15,439 nucleotides of DNA from CAKSNH01 sp964422725. GTDB lineage: Bacteria; Bacillota; Clostridia; UBA1381. Location: contig CAYRCC010000047.1 in NCBI GenBank assembly GCA_964422725.1, forward strand, positions 1 through 15,439. The letters are read 5' to 3'. Below the pieces are notes generated by a model. That model did no database searches, was not told the origin of the DNA, and worked only from the letters and a program-made list of their open reading frames with translations. This document shows positions 1 through 7,960 of the stretch, in pieces (position 1 is the first letter of the stretch; the number at the start of each line of letters is the position of its first letter). A program made the translations under genes and the position numbers.

Positions 1-58
1 TGGTTGCTCGGGCGTTGCCCTCGATTGAGGGCGTTGGGTGGGTAATAGCTTTTTTGGC

Positions 59-109
59 GGTAACCGCAACATCAGCGGTTGACGAACCGCCTACCCCTTT
101 GCGCAAGCG
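59..109. repeat. Intergenic repeat copy A, upstream of pheS
   Basis: A 24-base block (63-86) occurs again exactly at 15269-15292. In both places it is followed after 10-11 unrelated bases by the same 12-mer TTTGCGCAAGCG (98-109 here, 15303-15314 there). The block contains a small hairpin, AACCGC/GCGGTT, around an AACATCA loop. Neighbouring structures in the same leader are a GCCCTC/GAGGGC hairpin at 17-32 and an imperfect palindrome at 107-152 (GCGGT/ACCGC outside, CCACA/TGTGG inside). I read these as members of a dispersed intergenic repeat family. No T-box leader or convincing promoter for pheS is visible in the 188 bases available, but the window may begin inside a longer leader. Confidence 0.6.
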
Positions 110-188
110 GTATTTGCCCCCACAATCTGTGGTTGCCGCCCCTTACCACCGCTTTACATTTGAAATAACTATAAAAGGAGAACATAAT

Positions 189-1208
189 ATGAAACAAAAA
201 CTTCAGGAAATCAAAGACAGTGTGGAAACACTTCTAAACAATGCCTCAGACCTTGATGCCATTGAAAATATACGTTTAAAGTATATGGGCAAAAAAGGCG
301 AGCTTACCGCCGTACTCAAGGGTATGGGCAAGCTGTCCGCCGAGGAACGTCCGGTAATCGGCGCGTTGGCTAACGAAATCAGAACATTCCTCGAAAAGGA
401 AATTGACGAAAAGAAATCCGAGCTTACCGCAAAACTGCGCGAAATCAAGCTCAAATCAGAAGTAATCGACGTAACAATGCCCGGCAAAAAGCAAACGCAG
501 GGCAAGCTCCACCCTCTTACACAGGTTATGAACGACGTAAAAGACATTTTCATCGGTCTTGGCTTTGAAATTGCAGACGGTCCGGAAGTCGAGTACGATT
601 ACTACAATTTCGAGGCGCTTAATATCCCGAAAAATCATCCGGCGCGCGATACTCAGGATACTTTCTATATCGAGGATAACATCGTTCTGCGTACACAGAC
701 ATCGCCTATGCAGGTGCGCGTAATGGAAAAAACAAAACCGCCTATAAGAGTTATTGCGCCGGGACGTGTTTACAGAAGTGATGCGGTTGATGCGACGCAT
801 TCGCCGGTGTTCCACCAAATTGAGGGTCTTGTGGTTGACAAGGGCGTGACCATGGCTGACCTTAAAGGTACTTTGGAGGCGTTCATCAAGGGTCTTTACG
901 GCGAGGAGGCTAAGGTACGCTTCCGTCCGCACCATTTCCCGTTCACCGAGCCGAGCGCCGAGGTTGACGTATCGTGCTTTGTGTGCGGCGGCAAAGGCTG
1001 CAGTGTGTGCAAGGGCGAGGGCTGGATTGAGATACTCGGCTGCGGTATGGTACACCCGAAAGTGCTTGCCGGCTGCGGTATCGACCCTGAAATATACAGC
1101 GGTTTCGCGTTCGGACTGGGTCTTGAAAGAATAGCTATGCGCCGATACGATATCAACGACCTGCGCCTGTTCTTTGAAAACGATTTGCGTTTCCTCGGTC
1201 AGTTCTGA
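189..1208 (+). CDS. pheS: Phenylalanyl-tRNA synthetase alpha subunit
   Basis: Catalytic subunit of the alpha2-beta2 class II synthetase that charges tRNA-Phe with phenylalanine in the cytoplasm. I start it at ATG 189, eight bases after AAGGAG (175-180). An upstream in-frame ATG at 15 would add 58 residues of repeat-derived sequence and is rejected. The resulting 339 residues match the usual PheS length. Residues 1 to about 85 form the charged helical coiled-coil arm that contacts tRNA. Class II motif 2 (GRVYRSD, then THSPVFHQIEG) begins at residue 192, and motif 3 (GFAFGLGLERIAMRRYDI) begins at residue 305. Cysteines 263, 266, 271 and 274 form the CxxC-x4-CxxC cluster common in Firmicutes PheS. 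The gene heads a three-gene operon with pheT, and its TGA stop shares its last base with the next start codon. Confidence 0.97.
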   Translation: MKQKLQEIKDSVETLLNNASDLDAIENIRLKYMGKKGELTAVLKGMGKLSAEERPVIGALANEIRTFLEKEIDEKKSELTAKLREIKLKSEVIDVTMPGKKQTQGKLHPLTQVMNDVKDIFIGLGFEIADGPEVEYDYYNFEALNIPKNHPARDTQDTFYIEDNIVLRTQTSPMQVRVMEKTKPPIRVIAPGRVYRSDAVDATHSPVFHQIEGLVVDKGVTMADLKGTLEAFIKGLYGEEAKVRFRPHHFPFTEPSAEVDVSCFVCGGKGCSVCKGEGWIEILGCGMVHPKVLAGCGIDPEIYSGFAFGLGLERIAMRRYDINDLRLFFENDLRFLGQF

Positions 1209-1735
1209 TGAAACGGGTAATGATAATCGGCTTTTCCGGTGCGGGAAAATCCACTCTTGCGCGCCGTATCGCCGAGAAAATCGGCTGTGCGCCGACACAT
1301 ATGGATAAAATGCATTGGAAATCCGGCTGGCAGGCTCGCACGAGGGACGAAAAATGCGATTTGCTAAAGCCCGTACTGCGAGAGAAAAAGTGGGTTATTG
1401 ACGGAAATTATACAAAAGTGTTTTTTGAGGGACGTATGTTTCTTGCCGACACTATAATTTTCCTTGACTTTAACAGATTTTTGTGCCTGCTCGGGGTAAT
1501 CAAAAGACGGATTGAAAATGGCGGCAAAACCCGACCGGATATGCCGGAAGGGTGTCCGGAAAAGATTGATTTTGAGTTTTTGAAATGGGTGGTTTGGGAC
1601 GGACGAAAAAAACGCCGTGAATATTATCAAAGCCTGTCCGAAATAAAAGAGCAGATGCCCGATAAACGGATTTATATACTGAAAACGCCGAGTGAAGTCG
1701 GCAAATTTTTAAAAGAGCTTGAAAGGATTGATTAA
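1208..1735 (+). CDS. P-loop nucleotide kinase-like protein (topology modulation/FlaR-type)
   Basis: A 175-residue cytoplasmic protein of the adenylate-kinase-like P-loop fold, often annotated as DNA topology modulation protein or AAA family ATPase. Walker A is GFSGAGKST at residues 8-16. A MDKMHWKSGW segment follows near residues 32-41 and WVIDGNY near residue 62; both are typical of this family, in which the substrate is not established. The C-terminal half is basic and rich in R/K (IKRRIENGGKTRPDMPEG), consistent with a phosphate-binding lid. The gene is inserted between pheS and pheT: the junction TGATG overlaps the pheS stop by one base, and three bases separate its stop from pheT. There is no strong ribosome binding site, so translation is probably coupled to pheS. 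The fold and family are clear; the biological role is unknown. Confidence 0.85.
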   Translation: MKRVMIIGFSGAGKSTLARRIAEKIGCAPTHMDKMHWKSGWQARTRDEKCDLLKPVLREKKWVIDGNYTKVFFEGRMFLADTIIFLDFNRFLCLLGVIKRRIENGGKTRPDMPEGCPEKIDFEFLKWVVWDGRKKRREYYQSLSEIKEQMPDKRIYILKTPSEVGKFLKELERID

Positions 1736-1738
1736 ACA

Positions 1739-4126
1739 ATGAAATTACCGATGAGTTGGTTAAAGGATTTTACCGATGTGAGCGAAGTCGGCACGCGCGA
1801 ATACGAGCACGCGCTTACGATGACGGGTTCAAAGGTAGAGGGAACCGAATTTTTGGGTAAAGATATAGAAAACGTGGTAGTTGCACAGGTGACGGAATGT
1901 GCAGACCACCCCGACAGCGACCATCTGCACGTATGCAAGGTTGATGCCGGAACGGGGGAGATACTGCAAATTGTGTGCGGTGCGCCGAATGTGAGAGCCG
2001 GCATTAAGGTTGCGGCGGCTTTAAACGGTGCATTGCTGCCGGGCGGAGTGAAAATCAAAAAGGGCAAGCTGCGCGGTGTTGAATCAAACGGTATGCTCTG
2101 TTCGCACGACGAGCTTGGTCTTACCGCCTCGGATTTGGGATACGAGCCGGAATACGGCATACTTATTCTTGACGAAAACCTCGCTGTCGGAACGGATATC
2201 CGCGACGTGTTCGGACTTAACGAAAATGTTGTCGAATTTGAAATCACGTCAAACCGTCCGGACTGTTTCAGCATTATCGGTCTTGCGCGCGAAACCGCGG
2301 TTACGTTCGGTAAACCGTTCAGTGTCAAAAAACCCGAATACAGGGAAAACGGCGAAAATATCGGCGATACGCTGTCGGTTGAAGTAAGAGATACGGACAG
2401 ATGCCTGAGATACTCGGCGAAAATGATTAAAAATGTAAAAATCGGTCCGTCACCGAAATGGATGCGCGACAGACTGCGCGCTTGCGGTGTACGCGCGATA
2501 AACAATATAGTGGATATCACAAACTATATACTTCTCGAATACGGACAGCCTATGCACGCGTTTGACCTGCGCGACCTTGCCGGAAACAAAATCATCGTAC
2601 GTACGGCAAACGAGGGCGAAACCATAAAAACGCTTGACGAAATCGACAGAACACTCGATTCAAATTCACTTGTAATATGTGACAGCGAAAAAGCGGTTGC
2701 GATTGCCGGCGTTATGGGCGGATTCAATTCGGAGGTTAAGCCGGATACAACAACGGTTGTGTTCGAGTCGGCAACGTTTGACGGCGCGTCGGTGCGTTTG
2801 ACGGCGCAAAAGGCAGGACTCAGAACCGAGGCATCGTCGCGCTACGAAAAGGGTCTTGACCCGAACAATACAATACCGGCACTTGACCGCGCGTGCGAGC
2901 TTGTTGAAATGCTCGGCTGCGGCGAGGTTGTGGGCGGCTTGATTGATATTAAGGCAAATATGCGCGAGGCAAGAACGCTTGCATTTCGTCCTGACAAAAT
3001 CAATGCATTTTTGGGAACGGATATTGCGGTGTCGGAAATGGTTAAATATCTTGAAAACCTTGAATTTACGGTTGACACCGCGGCAATGACGGTCAGTGCG
3101 CCTACGTTCCGTCCGGATATCGAAAGCGAGGCGGACGTTGCCGAGGAAGTCGCAAGAATGTACGGTTACGACAAAATCCCGTCAACACTGCTTTCGGGCG
3201 AGGCTACAAAGGGCGGCAAAAACGCGCGTCAGTGCGCACAGGACAAGGTCGGAAACATACTGACGGCACAGGGTATGTACGAGATATGCACATACACGTT
3301 TACAAGTCCGTCGGTATTCGACAAGCTGAATATTGCGCCGGACAGCGCGCTCAGAAACACCGTAAAAATCACAAATCCGCTCGGCGAGGACACATCGGTT
3401 ATGCGTACAACCACCGTTTCGTCAACGCTTGATATTCTTTCGAGAAACTACAACCAGCGCAACGAAACCGCGAAAGTGTTTGAGATAGGCAAAATTTACA
3501 TTCCTACCGAAACGGGAAAGCTTCCGGACGAAAGAGAAATCGTTATGATGGGTATGTACGGACCGGACGTTGATTTTTACGATATTAAGGGTGCATGCGA
3601 GGCGCTGTTTGACGGGTTCGGCTTGAAAAACGTCAAGTTTACCGCGCTCAGAGATAACCCGACATTCCACCCGGGAAGAACCGCGAAGATTAGCGTAAAC
3701 GGCTGTGAACTCGGCGTTGTCGGTCAGATACATCCGGCGGTTGCCGAGAAGTACGGTATAGATGAGGCGTGTTATGCGGCGGAAATCAGCTTTGACGTAC
3801 TGTTTGACAGCAAGGACGGCGACAGGAAGTTTAAGGCTATGCCGAAGTTTCCAGCAGTTACGCGTGATATTGCGATGCTCTGTGATGCAGACACGCCTGT
3901 TGCGGACATTGAGGAGATTATAGTGAGTTCCTCGGGCAAGCTGCTCGACACGATAAAGCTGTTTGACGTGTATCAGGGCGCACAGATTCCGGACGGCAAG
4001 AAGAGTGTAGCGTATGCGGTATCGTACAGAGCCGCAGACAGGAGTCTTACGGCGGAGGAAGTAAACAAGGTATTTGACAAGGTGCTTAGAAATCTTGAGG
4101 AAAAGCTGGGGGCACAGCTTAGATAA
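1739..4126 (+). CDS. pheT: Phenylalanyl-tRNA synthetase beta subunit
   Basis: Large subunit of phenylalanyl-tRNA synthetase, 795 residues, the normal full length for bacterial PheT. Domains in order: an EMAP/OB-type tRNA-binding domain at about residues 40-150 (HPDSDHLHVCKVD, then GVESNGMLCS); the B3/B4 editing region at about 205-375, which hydrolyses mischarged Tyr-tRNA-Phe (NIVDITNYILLEYGQPMHAFD); the B5 DNA-binding-like domain at about 400-475; the inactive class II core; and the C-terminal FDX-ACB anticodon-binding domain over roughly the last 95 residues (MPKFPAVTRDIAML). A weak Shine-Dalgarno, AAAGGA, sits at 1722-1727. The gene ends the pheS-pheT operon and is followed at once by a GC-rich hairpin. 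Confidence 0.97.
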   Translation: MKLPMSWLKDFTDVSEVGTREYEHALTMTGSKVEGTEFLGKDIENVVVAQVTECADHPDSDHLHVCKVDAGTGEILQIVCGAPNVRAGIKVAAALNGALLPGGVKIKKGKLRGVESNGMLCSHDELGLTASDLGYEPEYGILILDENLAVGTDIRDVFGLNENVVEFEITSNRPDCFSIIGLARETAVTFGKPFSVKKPEYRENGENIGDTLSVEVRDTDRCLRYSAKMIKNVKIGPSPKWMRDRLRACGVRAINNIVDITNYILLEYGQPMHAFDLRDLAGNKIIVRTANEGETIKTLDEIDRTLDSNSLVICDSEKAVAIAGVMGGFNSEVKPDTTTVVFESATFDGASVRLTAQKAGLRTEASSRYEKGLDPNNTIPALDRACELVEMLGCGEVVGGLIDIKANMREARTLAFRPDKINAFLGTDIAVSEMVKYLENLEFTVDTAAMTVSAPTFRPDIESEADVAEEVARMYGYDKIPSTLLSGEATKGGKNARQCAQDKVGNILTAQGMYEICTYTFTSPSVFDKLNIAPDSALRNTVKITNPLGEDTSVMRTTTVSSTLDILSRNYNQRNETAKVFEIGKIYIPTETGKLPDEREIVMMGMYGPDVDFYDIKGACEALFDGFGLKNVKFTALRDNPTFHPGRTAKISVNGCELGVVGQIHPAVAEKYGIDEACYAAEISFDVLFDSKDGDRKFKAMPKFPAVTRDIAMLCDADTPVADIEEIIVSSSGKLLDTIKLFDVYQGAQIPDGKKSVAYAVSYRAADRSLTAEEVNKVFDKVLRNLEEKLGAQLR

Positions 4127-4133
4127 AAGTTAT

Positions 4134-4155
4134 AAAGGGGCGGCAACGCCCCTTT
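4134..4155 (+). terminator. GC-rich hairpin just after pheT
   Basis: A perfect 9-bp stem, AAAGGGGCG/CGCCCCTTT, is closed by a GCAA (GNRA) tetraloop 7 bases after the pheT stop. Only three T residues follow and they are part of the stem, so it is a weak intrinsic terminator by itself. It may instead protect the mRNA 3' end, with real termination at the T-rich hairpin 4436-4461. Its GGCAACGCCCCTT core resembles sequence near 15238-15250 and may belong to the same repeat family. Confidence 0.5.
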
Positions 4156-4161
4156 CTGACT

Positions 4162-4431
4162 GTAAACTTATTAGTTTTACTTAAAATTTTTGAAGAGGTT
4201 TCGCTGTCTGCGGACAGCGACAAACTTTCAGTAGTTTTGCTTACAGCAAAACCGCCCTTCGGGTGTCGGAAATCTTTCCGATACTATTTAAAAAGTTTGA
4301 ACAAAACTTGAACGCTTAGGAGTTTCGTCGTCTGCGGACGACGATTTAAGGCTCTGCCTTAAAAATCCGCAAGTCTTTGAAAAGGCTTGACCTAAACTTT
4401 AATACAAAACACGTTGGGTTTTGTATTAAAG
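4162..4431. repeat. Convergent spacer with a string of palindromes
   Basis: The spacer between the convergent operons carries no plausible gene but is nearly filled by hairpins. Stems with coordinates: 4201-4208/4213-4220 (TCGCTGTC, loop TGCG); 4234-4241/4245-4252 (GTTTTGCT); 4266-4271/4276-4281 (TCGGAA); 4325-4332/4337-4344 (TCGTCGTC, again loop TGCG); 4345-4352/4356-4363 (TTTAAGGC); 4370-4378/4381-4389 (CAAGTCTTT, one wobble); and 4397-4410/4418-4431 (a 14-bp perfect stem). AAAGTTT at 4292-4298 and its complement AAACTTT at 4394-4400 bracket three of these hairpins, like the ends of a short non-autonomous repeat of about 109 bp. The pattern suggests a mosaic of intergenic palindromic elements; no transposase is present. 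Confidence 0.65.
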
Positions 4432-4435
4432 TCTG

Positions 4436-4461
4436 AGAACTTCTTCGGAAGTTCTTTTTTT
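4436..4461 (+). terminator. Rho-independent terminator of the pheS-pheT operon
   Basis: A perfect 8-bp stem, AGAACTTC/GAAGTTCT, with a stable TTCG tetraloop is followed directly by a run of seven T (4455-4461) on the + strand. This is a classic intrinsic terminator for transcription arriving from pheT. On the minus strand the same hairpin lies just after the stop of the transporter gene but lacks a following T run, so it is less convincing as that operon's terminator. Confidence 0.85.
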
Positions 4462-4463
4462 AT

Positions 4464-7100
4464 TCACCGTTCTATCAACCCGTATTTCACTTTTATCCGT
4501 TCCAGCTTTTCAATCATAGGTTCGGCACAGAACCAAAGGAAAAACACTGTCGACAGCGCGTGAACCATATCAACCGGAAGTCCGGCAATAATTGCGGAGC
4601 ATATGAGTGCCGGTGTGGGCGCGGCAGTTGCCATAAGCACCGATGCAACATTCATTATACCGCCGTACACCGCCAGCACCGCCAAAAATCCGTATACCGC
4701 AAGCGACAGCCTTGTCTTTGGCAAAATCCCGTTTTTAAACACTGCACCGCCAAAAAAGCCAACTATACCGAACGCAAACATCTGCCACGGTGTCCACGGT
4801 CCTTGCCCGAAAAAGAAATTTGATACAAAGCCGGCAACCGCACCGACCAAAAACCCCGTTTCACCGCCGAAACATACACCGCTTATTATCACTGCCGCCG
4901 CAACCGGCTTAAACTCCGGCAGCATAAAAAACGCACACCGTCCGGCAACCGCAATCGCGCACAGCGTGCTTATCACGACTATTTCACGCGCTTTCGGTTT
5001 CCTGTTTTCAAACGTCATACAAAACGGCAAAAACGTTTCAAGTATAATCAAAAGACTTATAAAATAATATTTTCTGTCACCGAGCCTGTATATCCCAAAC
5101 GCTATCGTAAGCGGTATAACCGCAAGCATCATAACCGCCGCCGCCGCGGCTCTTTTTGCAAAACCGCCGCCGCACTTTTCCCGACTCGCCGCTGCGGAGG
5201 CAATTTCACGCTGCGGAAAAAAGCATACAATGCCGAGTGCGGCAAACAAAATCGACAGTGCCTGCGTTATGTAGTCGGCGGTGTCGGCAAGCTCCGATGC
5301 ACCGCGGACGGCGCAAACCGCCGCAAAACAAAGCGCAAATATCACTCCCCAAGCTATCCGCGCCGGTGAAACGGCGCTCTTTTTCCGCGCCGATACCGGC
5401 GGCGGCTGTATATCGTATGTGTACGACTCCTTTCGGCGGTCTGTGCTTATGCTTTTCCCGAACATACGGACTATGTCGTCGGCTAAAACCGCTTTCGCCG
5501 TCACCTGCCGCGCCATACGGTGCGCGCTTGTCGTGTAAAAGCGGTTGCCGCGGAAAAATTCGCGCGTCGGCGCGCACGACACGCACCCGCCGTCAAAAAA
5601 CAGTGCGCACCTATCCGCAAGCTCTGCGCAAAACTCTATGTCGTGCGACACCATAAACACAGTTACACCGCTTGCCTTTAAGTCACGCAATACGTCGACA
5701 AAGATTAATTTGAAGTGTGCATCCATACCCTTTGTCGGTTCGTCCAAAAGCAATATACGCGGTCGGCGCAAAAGCACCATCGCAAGCGCGGCGCGCTGTT
5801 GTTCGCCGCCCGACAGGTCGTAAGGGTGCGAATACAAAAGATTTCCGATACGGCAAAGCTCTGCCGCCGAATGCAGTCGGCTTTCACGCTCACTGCGCGG
5901 CAAGTCTTTATCGGTCATATCAAACAAGTCCGCAAAAAGCGTATTGTGTACAAATAAATTCTGCACGTTCTGCGCAAGAACACCGATAAGTCCGCTGTAC
6001 AAATCGGGTATCTTTGAAATGTCCGTACCGTCTATTCGGATTTTTCCGCGCTGAGGTCGGTTCAACCCCGATATGAGTGACACCGCGGTGGTTTTGCCGG
6101 TTCCGTTACCGCCGAGCAATGCGAAAATTTCACCCTTATATACCGTTAAATTCAGATTCTTTACTGTGTACGGCAGGTCTTTTTCATAACGAAAATATAC
6201 CTCCCTCACCTCAATCGCCGTATCCGCTTTGCCGGTGTCGGTGTCCTCCGCAAGCACGCTTTCATCGACACTGTGCTCCCGTGCAAACTCCTCCAGCCAA
6301 GTTTTACCCTCGCGCACAGTCAGCGGACATTCGCCGCCGTCCGCCAGTGCGCCGAACACACGCACCGGTACGGGCAGTGCGGCGTACATATCGTGATTTT
6401 TCAGCACCGCGCAAAGTTCTCTCGGCGCACAGTCGGCTGTTATCTTTCCGCCGTCCGCCACAATAACCCTGTCCGACACCTCAAGCACCTCGTCAAGCCT
6501 ATGCTCCGCGATTATGACAGTCGTGCCGAGTTCGCCGTTTATCTTTTTAAGCAGATTTATAAATTCCGACGCGGCAATCGGGTCAAGCTGACTCGTGGGT
6601 TCGTCAAGAATAAGCACGTCCGGCTGCATAACCATAACCGCCGCAAGACTAAGCAGCTGTTTCTGTCCGCCCGACAAATCACTCGTTTTCTTATAAAACC
6701 AATTCTGTATACCGAAAAAAGATGCCGTTTCCGACACCCGAGTTCGGATTTTAGTGTTGTCAAGTCCAAGACTTTCGAGTCCGAACGCAAGCTCGTGCCA
6801 CACTTTGTCCGTCACAATCTGACTTTCGGGGTCCTGCATAACCAAGCCTATGCGTACAGTCTGCTCGCGCTGTGTAATCTCGCTTATGCTTTTGCCGCCG
6901 AACAGGATTTCACCGCGCATATTCCCTACAGGCGCACACAGCGGTTTCAGCAGCCGCAAAAGCGTGGTTTTGCCGCACCCGGATTTTCCGCACACCGTCA
7001 CAAATTCCCCAGCCTTTATCGTAAGGTTTATATCCTCAAGTACATTGTCTTTTTGATTCGGGTACGAAAAACTTACATTTTTGAGTTGATAGATTTCCAT
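4464..7100 (-). CDS. ECF transporter fusion: two ATPase domains plus membrane S-type domain
   Basis: An 878-residue fusion that appears to combine three of the four modules of an energy-coupling-factor vitamin importer. ATPase 1 (about 1-240): Walker A GKSGCGKTT at 38-46, Q-loop Q89, signature LSGGQ 142-146, Walker B LILDEP with D166/E167, switch H200. ATPase 2 (about 294-510): Walker A GGNGTGKTT 330-338, Q377, LSGGE 429-433, D453/E454, H486. Both sites look intact. From 580 onward the protein is membranous: about four helices at 582-692, then an ECF S-component-like segment at 705-862 with the conserved GPWTPWQMFAFG motif at 767-778. Start ATG 7100 has a strong GGAGG (7108-7112) and overlaps the upstream T-component gene by 28 bases. 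Its place under a cobalamin riboswitch points to a corrinoid or precursor, resembling the predicted Cbr (CbrT/U/V) group. The fusion and ATPases are clear; the substrate is inferred. Confidence 0.93.
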   Translation of the reverse strand: MEIYQLKNVSFSYPNQKDNVLEDINLTIKAGEFVTVCGKSGCGKTTLLRLLKPLCAPVGNMRGEILFGGKSISEITQREQTVRIGLVMQDPESQIVTDKVWHELAFGLESLGLDNTKIRTRVSETASFFGIQNWFYKKTSDLSGGQKQLLSLAAVMVMQPDVLILDEPTSQLDPIAASEFINLLKKINGELGTTVIIAEHRLDEVLEVSDRVIVADGGKITADCAPRELCAVLKNHDMYAALPVPVRVFGALADGGECPLTVREGKTWLEEFAREHSVDESVLAEDTDTGKADTAIEVREVYFRYEKDLPYTVKNLNLTVYKGEIFALLGGNGTGKTTAVSLISGLNRPQRGKIRIDGTDISKIPDLYSGLIGVLAQNVQNLFVHNTLFADLFDMTDKDLPRSERESRLHSAAELCRIGNLLYSHPYDLSGGEQQRAALAMVLLRRPRILLLDEPTKGMDAHFKLIFVDVLRDLKASGVTVFMVSHDIEFCAELADRCALFFDGGCVSCAPTREFFRGNRFYTTSAHRMARQVTAKAVLADDIVRMFGKSISTDRRKESYTYDIQPPPVSARKKSAVSPARIAWGVIFALCFAAVCAVRGASELADTADYITQALSILFAALGIVCFFPQREIASAAASREKCGGGFAKRAAAAAVMMLAVIPLTIAFGIYRLGDRKYYFISLLIILETFLPFCMTFENRKPKAREIVVISTLCAIAVAGRCAFFMLPEFKPVAAAVIISGVCFGGETGFLVGAVAGFVSNFFFGQGPWTPWQMFAFGIVGFFGGAVFKNGILPKTRLSLAVYGFLAVLAVYGGIMNVASVLMATAAPTPALICSAIIAGLPVDMVHALSTVFFLWFCAEPMIEKLERIKVKYGLIER

Positions 7101-7960
7101 TTAAGTACCTCCGCCGTTTCAATTATAATCGGCAGTGCCGACAACAAAAAATGCGCCGCAAAAACGGTGAACATATAAAAAGACCGCTGTGCGCCCTCCG
7201 CAAACGGAAAATATGAAAACCTCACCGCTCCCGTTCCTCCGCCCGCAATTACATACACCGCCAAAACCGCGGCGGCGGCAAACACCGCTTTATCCCGCTT
7301 TGAAAATATGTAAATCGAAAACGCTCCGCGCCCCTCCAACCCGTATCCGCGCGAAAGCATCGAATCCGCCGTATCAACCGCCCCCTCAAGGCACTGCGTA
7401 ACAACCGCCGAAAACACTGCCGCCGCACACCGCATACGCCGCAGTACACCGCCGCGCGACATATCCCGTCCTATACATTTTCCGCTGTTTGCCGCCGCCT
7501 TGAACCGCTTTATAAATAACGGTACAAAGCGCAGTGTCATTGACAGTATCAGCGACAGCGACGGCGCAATTCTGCCGAACAGATAAATAAATTTGTCACT
7601 CGTCATAACCTCGTTAAAGCACGAAAAGAGTATTACTGAGGCGGCTATCATTGCGCCGGCACAAATTCCGAACAGTACCGACTCCGCCGTCAGCGGATTT
7701 CCGCTCGGCAGATATGCAAGTATCGTTGCGCCCTCGTGGTTAAACGCGGCATTGACAAGTGCCGACACGAAAATTGCGGATATTATGAAAACAAACATTT
7801 TTACTGCCGATTTCACACCCTTTAAAAGCGCGTAAAATACAAGTCCGTTCAAAACGGATATCGTAAGCATAACAGGGTGCATAAATACACAGGTGAATAT
7901 TACGGAAAACAAAAAGTATATAAAATTTACAACAGGGTGATAATTTTTAAATTCATTCAT
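7073..7960 (-). CDS. ECF transporter T component (EcfT/CbiQ family)
   Basis: Transmembrane coupling protein of an ECF importer, linking the two ATPase domains to the S component in the cytoplasmic membrane. From ATG 7960 it has 295 residues with several hydrophobic helices (about 14-45, 52-72, 95-115, 226-242, 262-282). The cytoplasmic coupling region lies between them: a basic KRFKAAANSGKC stretch near 151-162 and the conserved MLSRGYG at 201-207, matching the A/S-R-G coupling motif that docks on the ATPases. A longer start at 7990 is possible but would extend the overlap with the preceding gene to 38 bases. ATG 7960 overlaps that gene by 8 bases and has AAGGA about 12 bases upstream. Its neighbours are the A-A-S fusion downstream and the surface-protein genes upstream. 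Confidence 0.9.
   Translation of the reverse strand: MNEFKNYHPVVNFIYFLFSVIFTCVFMHPVMLTISVLNGLVFYALLKGVKSAVKMFVFIISAIFVSALVNAAFNHEGATILAYLPSGNPLTAESVLFGICAGAMIAASVILFSCFNEVMTSDKFIYLFGRIAPSLSLILSMTLRFVPLFIKRFKAAANSGKCIGRDMSRGGVLRRMRCAAAVFSAVVTQCLEGAVDTADSMLSRGYGLEGRGAFSIYIFSKRDKAVFAAAAVLAVYVIAGGGTGAVRFSYFPFAEGAQRSFYMFTVFAAHFLLSALPIIIETAEVLKWKSINSKM

Noticed and set aside
1..188. T-box leader for the pheS operon
   Set aside because: No AGGGTGGNACCGCG-like T-box sequence or terminator in the correct place is visible; a leader could still lie upstream of the window.
456..1298. A 280-residue minus-strand frame opposite pheS
   Set aside because: It is antisense to a highly conserved gene, has no recognisable domain and no context; it reflects codon bias on the other strand.
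6273..7178. A 301-residue plus-strand frame opposite the ECF ATPase domain
   Set aside because: It is a shadow of the ATPase gene, with low-complexity basic sequence and no family resemblance.
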